A stretch of 64,000 nt of DNA from Hyphomonadaceae bacterium (GCA_013001295.1 JABDMW010000024.1:1-64000); one strand, 5' to 3'; positions 18,466-28,373 are shown, counted from the stretch's first letter. The notes: a model not told the origin generated them from the letters alone. A program made the numbers and translations.

Positions 18466-18492
18466 AACGGGGCCTTTACGCCCCGTTTTTTT
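18466..18492 (+). terminator. Rho-independent terminator after the TonB receptor gene
   Basis: AACGGGGC (18466-18473) pairs perfectly with GCCCCGTT (18480-18487) around CTTTAC and is followed by a 7-T run. Its end touches the stop codon of the convergent symporter gene. Confidence 0.93.
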
Positions 18493-19942
18493 ATGGTCGT
18501 TTTGAAAATACCTCATGAGCGTCCCATTTTGCTTTTTGGCCAAATAAGAACCTGTTGAGAAACAGGGAAACACAAATACTGCTGATCAGGGTCACCGCCA
18601 TCATGTGAATATAATTTCCGCCCGGGAGTGTCGGCCAGACATTCAGGAAGAACGCATACAGGGCAACGCCGAAGATCACGCCGATAATGACCGCGTTGGC
18701 ATTGACGTTTTTAAACAGCAATCCAACAATAAAAGCCGACAGGATCGGCATGGAAAGATAGCCGTAAAATTCCTGAACCTTATTGATCAGGCTTTCAGAG
18801 TTTTGGAACACCGGAAACATGATGAATGCCAGTAAGACCATGACAATAGATACCCAGAAGGATAGCCGTTTTATGTTCGGATCTTTCTTGATGTACGTCT
18901 CGTGGATATCACATACCCACAGTGCGGCGGACGCATTCAGGATCGAGTTAAATGTGGTCAGAACAGCGGCGGCGATGGCGGCTGCAAACGCACCGGACAG
19001 GAATCCGGGCAAGAGATCGCCGACAATTCGCCCATAAGCAGCATCGCCAATATCTCCATACAGCTTGTATGAAATAATGCCGGGAATGACGATTATGGGA
19101 GGCACAATCAGCAACCTGATCCCCGCCGCCGCCAAAATCCCTTTTTGCGCTTCTTTGACGCTCGGTGACGCCATGGCCCGCTGGGTAATTGTTTGGTTGG
19201 TTGACCAGTAAAACATTTGAATGAACAACATGCCGGTAAACAGTGTCGCAAAAGGAATGGGTGAGTCATAAGACCCGATCATGGAGAGGCGTTCGATTGG
19301 AATATCTGAAAAATCAAAATTGATGGCCTTCAGCGCAACCCAAACCACAAGTAGGGCGAGACAGAGTAGTAAGATCCCTGAGAACGTGTCGGACACGGCA
19401 ACGGCGCGCAAGCCGCCAAAAATGGCGTAGGCCGATCCGACAACGGCAAACGCAATAGCAATGTAGTAAATATTGACGGATTCGATACCGAACATTTGCT
19501 GCATAAACAGCGATCCGCCATACAGGATCGCTGGCAGGAATATGAAAATATTACCAGCAAGAAACAAAATCGAGATTAAAGCCCGGATATGCTTGTTGTT
19601 GTAACGACGTTCCAACAGCTCCGTCGTCGTTGTGCATTGGTATTTGTAATAAACGGGAATGAAGACGAAACACAGCATGATAAGACCAACAACCGCCGCC
19701 AATTCCCACCAGGCCAACAAGGCCATTTGATTGCCATTCATGCCGACAAGTTGATCAGTTGACAGATTGGTCAGGGTGATCGATCCGGCCACGAAATACC
19801 ATTTCAATCCGCCGCCGGCGAGGAAATATTCTTTCTCACTGTCACGTGACGTTCCGGCCCGGGCACAGACCCAAATCGTCACTGCGGCGATCAAGGCTGT
19901 AAGGCCAACAAAAACCAGTATTTGTGAGAGCTGTAAATCCAT
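18491..19942 (-). CDS. Sodium:solute symporter (SSS family), probable sugar importer
   Basis: The 483-residue protein has about thirteen hydrophobic segments and SSS landmarks: AGGGLKWYFVAGSITLTNLS near the first substrate-site helix, then STDQLVG, ATTTELLERRYN-like TTTELLERRYNNK, YAIFGGLRAVAVSD and QMFYWSTNQTITQRAMA. This is the pattern of the SGLT-like sugar branch (vSGLT, sodium/glucose-galactose transport). Placed beside GH42 and GH36 genes, it probably imports galactosides or galactose across the inner membrane. It is 23 bases downstream of the GH42 gene and likely co-transcribed with it. Confidence 0.88.
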   Translation of the reverse strand: MDLQLSQILVFVGLTALIAAVTIWVCARAGTSRDSEKEYFLAGGGLKWYFVAGSITLTNLSTDQLVGMNGNQMALLAWWELAAVVGLIMLCFVFIPVYYKYQCTTTTELLERRYNNKHIRALISILFLAGNIFIFLPAILYGGSLFMQQMFGIESVNIYYIAIAFAVVGSAYAIFGGLRAVAVSDTFSGILLLCLALLVVWVALKAINFDFSDIPIERLSMIGSYDSPIPFATLFTGMLFIQMFYWSTNQTITQRAMASPSVKEAQKGILAAAGIRLLIVPPIIVIPGIISYKLYGDIGDAAYGRIVGDLLPGFLSGAFAAAIAAAVLTTFNSILNASAALWVCDIHETYIKKDPNIKRLSFWVSIVMVLLAFIMFPVFQNSESLINKVQEFYGYLSMPILSAFIVGLLFKNVNANAVIIGVIFGVALYAFFLNVWPTLPGGNYIHMMAVTLISSICVSLFLNRFLFGQKAKWDAHEVFSKRP

Positions 19943-19965
19943 TGTAGGTCCCCTTGTGTGCGGCG

Positions 19966-21894
19966 CTATTGAAGCCGCTTGTTATTTTGATCGACGAGTA
20001 GGATATCCGTGCCGTTGATTTCGTGATCGCCTACCACAGCCCGATCGGCGGCGTAATTAACATAAAGTTGTTTATTGCCGAAGGTGCGACACCGGACCCC
20101 TGTTGGAAGGTGTTCTATGTCAACACCGGCTGTCGTCGCCATTTGTTCGAGTATTCGGATCATTGCCGTATCGTCAGGCCAACCGCAAAGATAATAAAGA
20201 TTGTCAGATTTTAGTAAGGCCGGATGCCCGTCTTCAGAGGCTTCCACGACTTCCGCATTTGTTTCAATAAATTCGCGCCAGATCCGGAATTGACCGCCTT
20301 TTTCCAAAGCAATTTCGCCGCCGGGTCTTCGGCTTTCAACAGCTGTGATTTTCACATCTAGACCATCAAGGTCAGGCGGCAGAGCAGCGGGAATTTGAAA
20401 GTCTGATGTTTTGGACCCCGACCGGGGACCGATCAGTACATGACCGCTAAAATTATCGATCGCCTGGCGCAAATTGTCAGACCACGACATAAGCCCCGGG
20501 ATAACAACCAGCTTACGGTTGCCGAAGTCGCGCATATTTGGGGGCAAGATGTCGATGGACAGACCTAATCGTCTCAACTGACGGTAAAAATCAAACACAA
20601 GACGGAAATAGTCGAAATCCTGTCCTTGCGGTTGCGTGTCCCAGGCCCAAGCCGAGGTATAATCAAATACAATTGCAACATCAGCGGCACGGGTTTCGGT
20701 TTTTCCAATGGTCGCTATTTCTTGCGCGACGCGCTTCACCTCGCCCATCACAGATGCGTCCTCACCATCCGGCCGCAACAAGCCCGCATGCATTTGTTCC
20801 TGGGCGAACGGCGCTTGACGCCACCGAAAATAACTGACGGTTTCGGCCCCGTGGGCAATCGCTTCCCATGTCCACAGCCGCGCCATGCCGGTCAGGGGGG
20901 CCGGGTTATACGGCGCCCAATTCACCGGTCCGGGCTGTTGTTCCATCACCCACCAGCGGCCTTTCCCGACGGCACGGTATAGATCATGATGAAAGGCCTG
21001 AAAGTCCGGATCGCCCTGACGCATGAATTTCGTGCGCCATTCATCGCCCAGGTCCGAACGGTCTTCCAAAAACCCCAGCGGGTAGCTATCCCAGCTGGCG
21101 ATGTCCAGATCAGAGCCGACCTCGAAATGATCAAAATCGGTAATCCGGCCCATATAATTGTGAATGAGCGGCTTGTCGGTATGGGCGCGCAGCGTTTCGC
21201 ATTGCGCGCGGTTGAATGCGACAACTTGGTCGGATGAAAAACACCTGAAATCTAAAATGTGGGCCGGGTTGGGTTCCGTGACCGTCAAGTTGGGCAGGCC
21301 GATTTCATCAAAATCACCATATTCCATTGACCAAAACACATTACCCCAGGCGGTATTGAGGGCTGCTGGCGATTTATATTTATTCATGAGCCATTTTTGA
21401 AAACTATCCCGGGCGGCAGGGCTGTAAGAAACCGTCGTATCATGGCATCCATATTCATTGTCGATCTGCCACCCCTGAATATAGGAATTACCGCCGTACC
21501 GGTGCCCGAGCGCATCGGCAATGCGGGCGCATTCACGCTTATACCCTTCATGGGAAAAACAATAGTGCCGCCGGGACCCGAAGGTGCGCGGCCGACCCTC
21601 ATGGTCATACGCCAACATGTCCGGGTGTTTCGCGACCATCCACCGCGGCGGCGTCGCGGTAGGCGTACCTAAAATTATGTCGAGGCCGGCTGACCCCAGG
21701 GTTTCGATGGCGGTATCGAGCCAGCCCCAATTAAACTCACCTTCCCTTGGTTCAATCCGGCTCCAGGCAAATTCGCCGATGCGAACCCGCTGGATCCCAG
21801 CCGCGGTCATTCTAGCAGCGTCTTGCGCCCACTCGCTTTCCGGCCAATGTTCGGGATAATAGCAAACGCCCAAGTTTGGAATTGTCGCCGACAT
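19966..21894 (-). CDS. Beta-galactosidase, GH42 family
   Basis: The 642-residue protein starts at the ATG at 21894; a TTG four codons earlier is less likely. The GH42 catalytic barrel is clear: LGVCYYPEHWPESEW at the N-terminus, acid/base Glu147 in QIDNEYG, and nucleophile Glu318 in WVMEQQPG, positions typical of GH42. A middle trimerisation domain and a C-terminal beta domain follow. No signal peptide is present, so hydrolysis of terminal beta-galactosides is cytoplasmic. The gene is upstream of the SSS symporter and divergent from GH36. Confidence 0.93.
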   Translation of the reverse strand: MSATIPNLGVCYYPEHWPESEWAQDAARMTAAGIQRVRIGEFAWSRIEPREGEFNWGWLDTAIETLGSAGLDIILGTPTATPPRWMVAKHPDMLAYDHEGRPRTFGSRRHYCFSHEGYKRECARIADALGHRYGGNSYIQGWQIDNEYGCHDTTVSYSPAARDSFQKWLMNKYKSPAALNTAWGNVFWSMEYGDFDEIGLPNLTVTEPNPAHILDFRCFSSDQVVAFNRAQCETLRAHTDKPLIHNYMGRITDFDHFEVGSDLDIASWDSYPLGFLEDRSDLGDEWRTKFMRQGDPDFQAFHHDLYRAVGKGRWWVMEQQPGPVNWAPYNPAPLTGMARLWTWEAIAHGAETVSYFRWRQAPFAQEQMHAGLLRPDGEDASVMGEVKRVAQEIATIGKTETRAADVAIVFDYTSAWAWDTQPQGQDFDYFRLVFDFYRQLRRLGLSIDILPPNMRDFGNRKLVVIPGLMSWSDNLRQAIDNFSGHVLIGPRSGSKTSDFQIPAALPPDLDGLDVKITAVESRRPGGEIALEKGGQFRIWREFIETNAEVVEASEDGHPALLKSDNLYYLCGWPDDTAMIRILEQMATTAGVDIEHLPTGVRCRTFGNKQLYVNYAADRAVVGDHEINGTDILLVDQNNKRLQ

Positions 21895-22092
21895 TATGCG
21901 ACCCAAAACACCTGGTTGTGATTGTTAGCGCGCATCCTGCGCCTAAAATCATCATTTTTCTTGCTCATATTTCCCCAACGCAACGTGATACTATTATCTT
22001 TAAAATTGATCCTGCTCTTACCGTTTTAAGTCACTAAACACCAGTCGATTATTTCGCTTTCCAAATCTCGTCATTCATCTCTATGTATATGC
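21895..22092. other. Divergent promoter region between GH42 and GH36 genes
   Basis: This 198-base AT-rich region must carry the promoters for the GH42-symporter operon and the GH36 gene. A TGTTAGCG half-site at 21923-21930 resembles half of a LacI-family operator, but the other half does not match, so no operator is called. No structured RNA or ORF was seen. Confidence 0.4.
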
Positions 22093-24315
22093 ATGGCGTC
22101 GATGATTTCAGTTTCAAAAAATAGAATATTTTCCCTGTCTAATCGGTTTTATTCCTATGTTTTCAGGGTGACACCGGAAGGCCTGTTGGAGCACATGTAT
22201 TACGGCGCCCCCTTATCTAAACCGTTGGATATACCGGTTCATCATCATCGGACGCTCCGTCACGCGGTCAGCCATTTTGAGGGACATGAGCATTTCAATC
22301 TCAACGATACGCCTCAGGAATTCCCAAGTTTTGGCACTTCGGACTACCGGTTTCCTGCCATACATGGGCGGAATTCAGACGGCAACACCGTGTTTTCACT
22401 GTTGTACAAAAAACACAAAATCACATCTTCAAAGCCGGATTTGAAAAACCTTCCCTCAGCGCGAGGCGGCGATAGCCATACTTTGATCGTAACTTTGGAA
22501 GATCCGCTCCATAAGCTGACGGTTGATCTTCACTACACCATTTATGCCGAATACGGTGTTTTGGTTCGATCGGCCAAGTTCAAAAACAAAAGCGATCAGG
22601 AAATTCAGCTTCAACACGCGTTTAGTAGCGCCTTGGATTTCCCACCGGGCGATTATGAGGTTCTGCATTTGCACGGAACCTGGTCGCGTGAGTTTAATGA
22701 GGAGCGTATCAGCGTGCCCAAGGGGCGTTTTGTTGTCGATTCCGCACGCGGCACTTCGAGCGCGGCCCACAATCCCTTTATTGCGCTTATGCAAAAAGGG
22801 ACAACCGAGGAGTTTGGCCGGGTTTACGGTACGACACTCATGTATAGTGGAAATTTCGCACTGAGTGTTGAGCGGGGAGAATTTGAAGACGTTCGCCTGC
22901 TGGCCGGGATCAATCCGTTCAACTTCCATTGGCGTCTGAAGCCTGGAAAATCATTTGAAACGCCGGAAGCCCTGCATGTGTATGCGGATCAGGGACTGCG
23001 CTCTATGAGTCATATGTGGCATGAATTTGTGCGCGATAAAATTTCGCCGCCCCAATTCCGCTATGCGCCGAGAGCCACATATCTCAACACCTGGGAAGCC
23101 GCCTATTTCGATGTCGATGGAGACAAAGTTCTCAAAATGGCTGACAAAGCCAAAGAGATCGGCGTTGATATGTTGGTGTTGGATGATGGCTGGTTTGAAG
23201 GCCGCAAAGACGATACGTCCTCGCTTGGCGACTGGGTCGCCGATCAGCAACGCTTCCCTTCCGGCATTCCAGCCTTGGCCAAAAAGGTAAAAGCCAAAGG
23301 CTTGAAGTTCGGCATTTGGTTTGAACCGGAAATGGTCAACCCAAAGAGCGCATTGTTTGAAAAACACCCGGACTGGGTTTTGCATGTACCAGGCCGGACA
23401 TCGTCATTGGGGCGCAATCAACTGACACTCGATCTGTCGCGTGACGAGGTCACCGATTATTTGTTTGATCAAATTGATGCGTTTTTGTCCTGTGGGGATG
23501 TGGATTATGTCAAATGGGATATGAACCGCAATATGACCGAAGTTGGTTCTGCAGGTCTCGCAAAAAACCGGCAACGGGAAGTATCCCATAGATATATGTT
23601 GGGGCTTTATAAATTGCTCGGCAAACTGACGAAGAAATACCCGGATATCATTTTTGAAAATTGCGCCAGCGGCGGTAACCGGTTTGATCTGGGTATGCTC
23701 AGTTTCATGCCGCAAGGCTGGATCAGTGATATGTGTGATCCGGTCGGGCGACTAGGGATTATCAACGGAGCGTCCTATCTTTATCCGCTGGATACGATGG
23801 CCGCTTATATCGGTCCGTCACCAAACCATCAAAATGGTCGCGTCTCATCGATCCAAACCCGGTTTATGGCCGGGGTGTTCTGCGCCGCGCGCGGCGTATC
23901 CTTAAACGAAGAAACCATCGATGCACACAAAGACGAACTGAAACACCTTATGGCCCTCGCGAAAAAGACCAGTGCCGACATGGTCGGTGGGCGGTTCGAC
24001 CGATTGATCAACAATGGCAATGCGGTCTGTTGGCAATATACTAGCCGTGATGAAAGCACGGTCTATCTCGCATATTTTCATATTCTTGCAGCGCCCAATC
24101 TTCCCTTCAGGCGGGCCCATTTGACGGGCTTGGACTCAAAAGCTGTTTACGAGTTGGAAGAAGACGGCTCGCGCTTCCAAGGCGACGCCTTAATGCACAG
24201 CGGTATGCCCATGCCCTATGTGGCGACGGGGCAAGTGAAAGATGATATGCGCTATATGGAGAAGGGCGACTTCTCTTCATATCTGTTTGTTTTTCGAAAA
24301 GAAGACAAAAAATGA
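22093..24315 (+). CDS. Alpha-galactosidase, GH36 family
   Basis: The 740-residue protein is a GH36 enzyme. It has the N-terminal beta-supersandwich, then the catalytic barrel starting at about residue 330 (TWEAAYFDVDGDKVLKMADK, LDDGWFEGR). Nucleophile Asp476 lies in DYVKWDMNRN and the acid/base Asp546 in GWISDMCDP, and the CASGGNRFDLGM block lies between them. These are the positions usual for bacterial GH36 alpha-galactosidases. There is no signal peptide, so it would remove alpha-1,6-galactose from raffinose-type sugars, melibiose or galactomannan fragments inside the cell. It ends 22 bases from the convergent inositol-cluster gene. Confidence 0.93.
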   Translation: MASMISVSKNRIFSLSNRFYSYVFRVTPEGLLEHMYYGAPLSKPLDIPVHHHRTLRHAVSHFEGHEHFNLNDTPQEFPSFGTSDYRFPAIHGRNSDGNTVFSLLYKKHKITSSKPDLKNLPSARGGDSHTLIVTLEDPLHKLTVDLHYTIYAEYGVLVRSAKFKNKSDQEIQLQHAFSSALDFPPGDYEVLHLHGTWSREFNEERISVPKGRFVVDSARGTSSAAHNPFIALMQKGTTEEFGRVYGTTLMYSGNFALSVERGEFEDVRLLAGINPFNFHWRLKPGKSFETPEALHVYADQGLRSMSHMWHEFVRDKISPPQFRYAPRATYLNTWEAAYFDVDGDKVLKMADKAKEIGVDMLVLDDGWFEGRKDDTSSLGDWVADQQRFPSGIPALAKKVKAKGLKFGIWFEPEMVNPKSALFEKHPDWVLHVPGRTSSLGRNQLTLDLSRDEVTDYLFDQIDAFLSCGDVDYVKWDMNRNMTEVGSAGLAKNRQREVSHRYMLGLYKLLGKLTKKYPDIIFENCASGGNRFDLGMLSFMPQGWISDMCDPVGRLGIINGASYLYPLDTMAAYIGPSPNHQNGRVSSIQTRFMAGVFCAARGVSLNEETIDAHKDELKHLMALAKKTSADMVGGRFDRLINNGNAVCWQYTSRDESTVYLAYFHILAAPNLPFRRAHLTGLDSKAVYELEEDGSRFQGDALMHSGMPMPYVATGQVKDDMRYMEKGDFSSYLFVFRKEDKK

Positions 24316-24337
24316 AAGCCGCTTACGATCAGTTTGT

Positions 24338-25933
24338 TTAGCTGATTTCGGGATCGCCGAGGTCGAGCAAAGCGGCCGGTTGATAGTCCCGACCCAAGAC
24401 GTCGTTTTGTAAAAGGTCGCGGCTTTCCAGGTACGGGATCAGCCGGTCAAGATGATCGGTTTGAATGAACAAGGCGCCGGCTCTAATGCTGTCTTCAAAT
24501 CCGCGTTCGTTATCAGAGAACCCCATAACATTGCAAAACAGATGAAAATCCGAAGATTTAATGGCGCGGGCGGCCTTAAAGCTAAAGGACAAGCGCCGCA
24601 ATCCCATGATCTCGAGTGAATGTTCTCGGGCCAGCCATCGGGTGCGGCGCACGCTGATATAATGGGGACGCAGTGCGTATTGCGGCGACAGGGATTTCAA
24701 AATGCCGAAATGATGGCGTCGGGCAAATATGGTCACCAGATGTCCGGATGAAAATCCTTCTTCTTCGAGCAGGTTCGACAGGATTTCCGCTGAGTTGCGC
24801 GGACCGCCCTTAAAATCGATATCAACCACATACCGGCCTTTTACGTTACGCAAGGCTTCGCGCAAGGTCGGTACCGGCTCGCCAGCAAATTCCGAGCCTT
24901 TCCACGATCCGGCATCGAGCTTTTTGACCTGTTCGAGGGTCATTTTCTTGATACGGCCAAAACCATTGGTGGTGCGGTTGACTGTGGCATCATGCATCAG
25001 CACGAAGTGACCATCCTTGGTGCAACGGACATCAAACTCAATCGCCCGTGCCCCGAGAGCAAAGGCGGCTTCATGGGCCGCCAACGTGTTTTCCGGCGCA
25101 AACTTTTTTGAGCCCCGGTGTCCAACGGCGACGATCTTGTGCCCGTGGCCATTCATACCGTTCACTTTAGTTTTTCTGCTAGAGTCCGTATCTTGTCGAC
25201 TGCGCATCCATTTGTGGGCAATTTTATGCATTTGAGGGCTGTCGACATCGATCCAGCGGGAATTGCCAATATCGATGGTGTGCGCTTGCCCGGCATTTGA
25301 GAGAATTTTCATGCCGCCGGATATGCTGCAATCGCCCGTGTCTTCAACGCTTTTTTCAATTGCGGCAAACAGGTTGGGGTTGGCGCGAAAAATGCCGCAA
25401 TCAAAGGCATTATATTTTTTAACCTCTTTGCCGATTTTCTCGATCTTGCCGTCTTGTCCGGCGACAACCCGGGTTACGTCTTTGATGTCCACATCGGGGT
25501 TCTTAAGACGTTTGTCGACACCCAGGCCAACCGTGCCAGGTGCTAAATCCGCTGACATCAGGGCTTCATATATTTGCGGCTCTACTACATGATCGCACAT
25601 GGATAGGAAGAAGTTCGATTTGAGATAGGGCTTAGCGGCCAAGACTGACAGGCCATTGGCTTTCTCATATTCTGGGTTCTCGACAATAGTGATTTTCCAG
25701 CGGTATTTCTTACGCAGGGATTGCAGGAAATTTTTCAATATTCCGGCTTTATATCCAGTGACGATTACAAAGTTCGTGACACCTGCATCCGACGCCGACC
25801 GCATGGCATGCTCGATCAAAGGGCGCCCACACAGATTGACCAGAGGCTTTAAATCGCCAAAGCCTTTTAAGCGCGTGCCTTTGCCTGCGGCAACGATCAA
25901 ACAATCCGTAATTTGGGCTCTAGCTTGCAGCAC
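24338..25933 (-). CDS. CTP:inositol-1-phosphate cytidylyltransferase fused to glycerophosphodiester phosphodiesterase
   Basis: The 531-residue product is a two-domain fusion. Residues about 8-245 are a sugar nucleotidyltransferase with LIVAAGKGTRL and KPLVNLCGRPLIEH. They carry the hallmarks of the IPCT half of archaeal IPCT/DIPPS enzymes: EKANGLSVLAAK, FLSMCDHVVEP, IEKIGKEVKKYNAFDCGIF and RWIDVDS. Residues about 268-520 are a glycerophosphodiester phosphodiesterase with all catalytic elements: His272-Arg in VGHRG, PENTLAAHEAA, AIEFDVR, and LMHDATVNRTTNGFGRI. The GTG start at 25933 has a strong GGGAGG six bases upstream and overlaps the MMPL gene by 14 bases. With inositol synthase and a CDP-alcohol transferase nearby, it would make CDP-inositol and perhaps recycle inositol phosphate from glycerophosphoinositol. 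Confidence 0.85.
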   Translation of the reverse strand: MLQARAQITDCLIVAAGKGTRLKGFGDLKPLVNLCGRPLIEHAMRSASDAGVTNFVIVTGYKAGILKNFLQSLRKKYRWKITIVENPEYEKANGLSVLAAKPYLKSNFFLSMCDHVVEPQIYEALMSADLAPGTVGLGVDKRLKNPDVDIKDVTRVVAGQDGKIEKIGKEVKKYNAFDCGIFRANPNLFAAIEKSVEDTGDCSISGGMKILSNAGQAHTIDIGNSRWIDVDSPQMHKIAHKWMRSRQDTDSSRKTKVNGMNGHGHKIVAVGHRGSKKFAPENTLAAHEAAFALGARAIEFDVRCTKDGHFVLMHDATVNRTTNGFGRIKKMTLEQVKKLDAGSWKGSEFAGEPVPTLREALRNVKGRYVVDIDFKGGPRNSAEILSNLLEEEGFSSGHLVTIFARRHHFGILKSLSPQYALRPHYISVRRTRWLAREHSLEIMGLRRLSFSFKAARAIKSSDFHLFCNVMGFSDNERGFEDSIRAGALFIQTDHLDRLIPYLESRDLLQNDVLGRDYQPAALLDLGDPEIS

Positions 25934-28373
25934 GAAGAGCCTCCCTTTTATCTGCCTGCTCGCGATATATCTGCATCAGCACAGGAAGCAAGACCCAAGT
26001 CATAATCAAACAGCAAATAAATCCGATAATGGCCAACAAGCCCATGGACCGGAGACCGCCCATCGACGCCGTCACCATGCCGCCGAACCCGATCAAGGTC
26101 GTGATTGTTGTGAGAACGGCGGCACGCCCGGTCGTGTTCATGATTTTAGCGATATCGGCGTCTTTGCCCTCATGTTGGAACCTGTGGAAAATATGAATGG
26201 CGTTATCAACGGCAATCCCGATCAGGGAGGGCAAGATCACCATATTCATAATCGAGAGCGTAGGCCCAAATGCACCCATAATGCCTATGGTAAGAAGAAC
26301 GCCGAGCAGGGGCGGGATCAAAACGACCAATGTACCTCGCCAGGTGCGGATGAAATAAAACACCAACAGTGCTGTTGTGAGGGTCACAAGCGCGATGGCT
26401 TTGACGGCATCGCTCTTCATCAGGGCGATCATTTCCACAAAAATAAAGCTCTCCGATGCGCTGTAATATTGCTTGCCATTGACGATAAACCCGGCCGCAT
26501 CGTCATAGAATTGCTTGGCGAGCACACTGTCGTCCGTGGTCACCGAATTATAGATATACATCAGATAACCGGGCTCGCTATCTGTGCCGAGATAGGTCCG
26601 CCGCAAGGCATCGGGAAGATCAAGAATATTGAGATCTTCAATAGTGAGATAACGTTGGGTAGCTCTGTATTTCGTCGGATCAAAGCTTTGCAAAGCTTCC
26701 GCCCGCGCGCCCAAACGGGCAATAACCTCAAGACGTTTCACCTGGGCGGCCTGATCGGGGACGAAATCCAACAGGCTGCCAATTTTTTTGATGGTTGGCG
26801 TTTCGGTGTCTTCTTTGATCAAGCCTTTAAAATACTTGTCGATAGCCACAACTTCTTCCTGGGTTTTGACCACGACGATGGCGCGGTCATGTCCGTCCGA
26901 GAACACTTTATTGACCGCTTCTGTCGCGATGGTCAGATCGGCCGGGCGCTGGGCCTCCAGGTTTTTGATATTGCGCTCAAATTGGATTTGCGGGGCAAAA
27001 ATAGTGATGAAGATCAGCACCAATACAGTCGCGCGGGTAATAAATTTCGTATGCGTAAGTGGGTTCAGGTTATCGTTAGCGCCCATGCGTACCCAAAATG
27101 CTTTGGGAATTTTGCGCGCATTCCAGCCCAACCTCTCCATGACGACAAGCAGGGAGGGAAAAATCGTGTACATAGAGAGAAAGGTGAAGGCGATCCCCAT
27201 GCCGGCGATCGCTCCAAATTCCGTAAAGGCCCGAAACTCGGTCAGCATGAGCGAGAAGAAGGCGCAACCCGTTGTCAACGCGGCGATTAAGGACGCTGCT
27301 CCGGTGCTCTGCATGACGATTGTTAAAGCTTCTAGCGTCTTTTTACCGCCGCGCCGTTCTTCGCGAAAACGGCTGAAGTTGTGAATACCGAAATCAATAC
27401 CAAGCCCGAACAGGATCAATGTCAGAAACACGGTGATCAGGTTTAGACCGCCCACAGTCACCGCGGTCATACCGAGCGTCCAGACAATGCCAATCGCCAA
27501 AGGGATGAAAATCGCAGGAATGGCGGCGAAGCTGCGATAAGAGAAAATAATCAGAATGGCGATGAGTGAAATCGACCACATCAGCCCGGTTTTTAAATCA
27601 TTCATAATGGCGTCAAATTGGGCGACCTTATTGGCAATACGTCCTGCGACACCAGCCGTCAGTCCGTCGCCAAATTGCGAGGGGTCGATCTTGGCGATCG
27701 CGGCTTTCGAGGCTTCGACCATATTTTTGGCGTCGGTAAGCGATTCAAGACCGGGTTTGGGCCAGACGACCAGCACCATAATTTTTTCGTCGTCGGAAAC
27801 AAATTTGCGGACCGTTTGTGGGGTGGAGGATACCTGTCCTTGGATGTCATCAATACGGGATTGGTCAAGTTCGGTATTGGAATTGCCGACGAGATTTTCA
27901 CCACGTAGTGTAAATGTGACTTCCGCGCCCATGATTTCTGAAAGTTGTTTAGCGACAATAGTTGGGTAGGCTTCGTTTATATCCGCTTCGAGAGATTGGA
28001 GTTCATTCAGACTTAATAGCAAGAGTTTGTGTTGCTCGAGAACTTCCACATCTTCATAATATTGGCTGGATTGCACCCAGTCTTCTTTGTCAATTTCCGC
28101 CTGGACCTGAGCGATGAATGCGGCCGAGGTTTCCGGGTTGTCCGATTCGGCAACAATTTGAATGGAGGCGAAACTTCCGGTTTTCTTCAACGCATTGTTC
28201 AGCGTTTTTACGCTTTCTGCGCCTTGGGGCATTAGACCTTCCAGCCGGGTTGAAACGCTGATGTTCATTGTCGATTTGACGGCGAAATAAGTGACGATTA
28301 CGCCCAGGATCAGAATGGCGACCGCATAACGATACACAATCCTGGCCCAAAATGCAGCAAAACGGGAAATCAT
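25920..28373 (-). CDS. MMPL/RND-family transporter
   Basis: The 817-residue protein is a two-fold repeated membrane protein: a single N-terminal helix, a large periplasmic loop (about 35-250), a five-helix bundle with FLTLILFGLGIDFGIHNFSR and an RGGKKTLEA segment, a second loop, and a second bundle with LPSLIGIAVDNAIHIFHRF. The GIDFGIH and AVDNAIH stretches correspond to the proton-relay helices of MMPL proteins. Family members export lipids (MmpL3, HpnN). Its stop overlaps the cytidylyltransferase gene and its start overlaps the flippase gene, so a role in moving the lipid product of this locus is inferred. Confidence 0.88.
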   Translation of the reverse strand: MISRFAAFWARIVYRYAVAILILGVIVTYFAVKSTMNISVSTRLEGLMPQGAESVKTLNNALKKTGSFASIQIVAESDNPETSAAFIAQVQAEIDKEDWVQSSQYYEDVEVLEQHKLLLLSLNELQSLEADINEAYPTIVAKQLSEIMGAEVTFTLRGENLVGNSNTELDQSRIDDIQGQVSSTPQTVRKFVSDDEKIMVLVVWPKPGLESLTDAKNMVEASKAAIAKIDPSQFGDGLTAGVAGRIANKVAQFDAIMNDLKTGLMWSISLIAILIIFSYRSFAAIPAIFIPLAIGIVWTLGMTAVTVGGLNLITVFLTLILFGLGIDFGIHNFSRFREERRGGKKTLEALTIVMQSTGAASLIAALTTGCAFFSLMLTEFRAFTEFGAIAGMGIAFTFLSMYTIFPSLLVVMERLGWNARKIPKAFWVRMGANDNLNPLTHTKFITRATVLVLIFITIFAPQIQFERNIKNLEAQRPADLTIATEAVNKVFSDGHDRAIVVVKTQEEVVAIDKYFKGLIKEDTETPTIKKIGSLLDFVPDQAAQVKRLEVIARLGARAEALQSFDPTKYRATQRYLTIEDLNILDLPDALRRTYLGTDSEPGYLMYIYNSVTTDDSVLAKQFYDDAAGFIVNGKQYYSASESFIFVEMIALMKSDAVKAIALVTLTTALLVFYFIRTWRGTLVVLIPPLLGVLLTIGIMGAFGPTLSIMNMVILPSLIGIAVDNAIHIFHRFQHEGKDADIAKIMNTTGRAAVLTTITTLIGFGGMVTASMGGLRSMGLLAIIGFICCLIMTWVLLPVLMQIYREQADKREALRAAS

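Noticed and set aside
21923-21934. A LacI-family operator between the GH42 and GH36 genes
   Set aside because: Only the left half TGTTAGCG matches; the right half agrees in few positions and no LacI gene is adjacent.
25656-27290. A 544-codon open frame on the plus strand across the MMPL and cytidylyltransferase genes
   Set aside because: It lies antisense to two well-recognised protein genes, its translation is rich in His/Gln/Arg and matches no family pattern, and it has no ribosome site. It is a shadow of codon bias.
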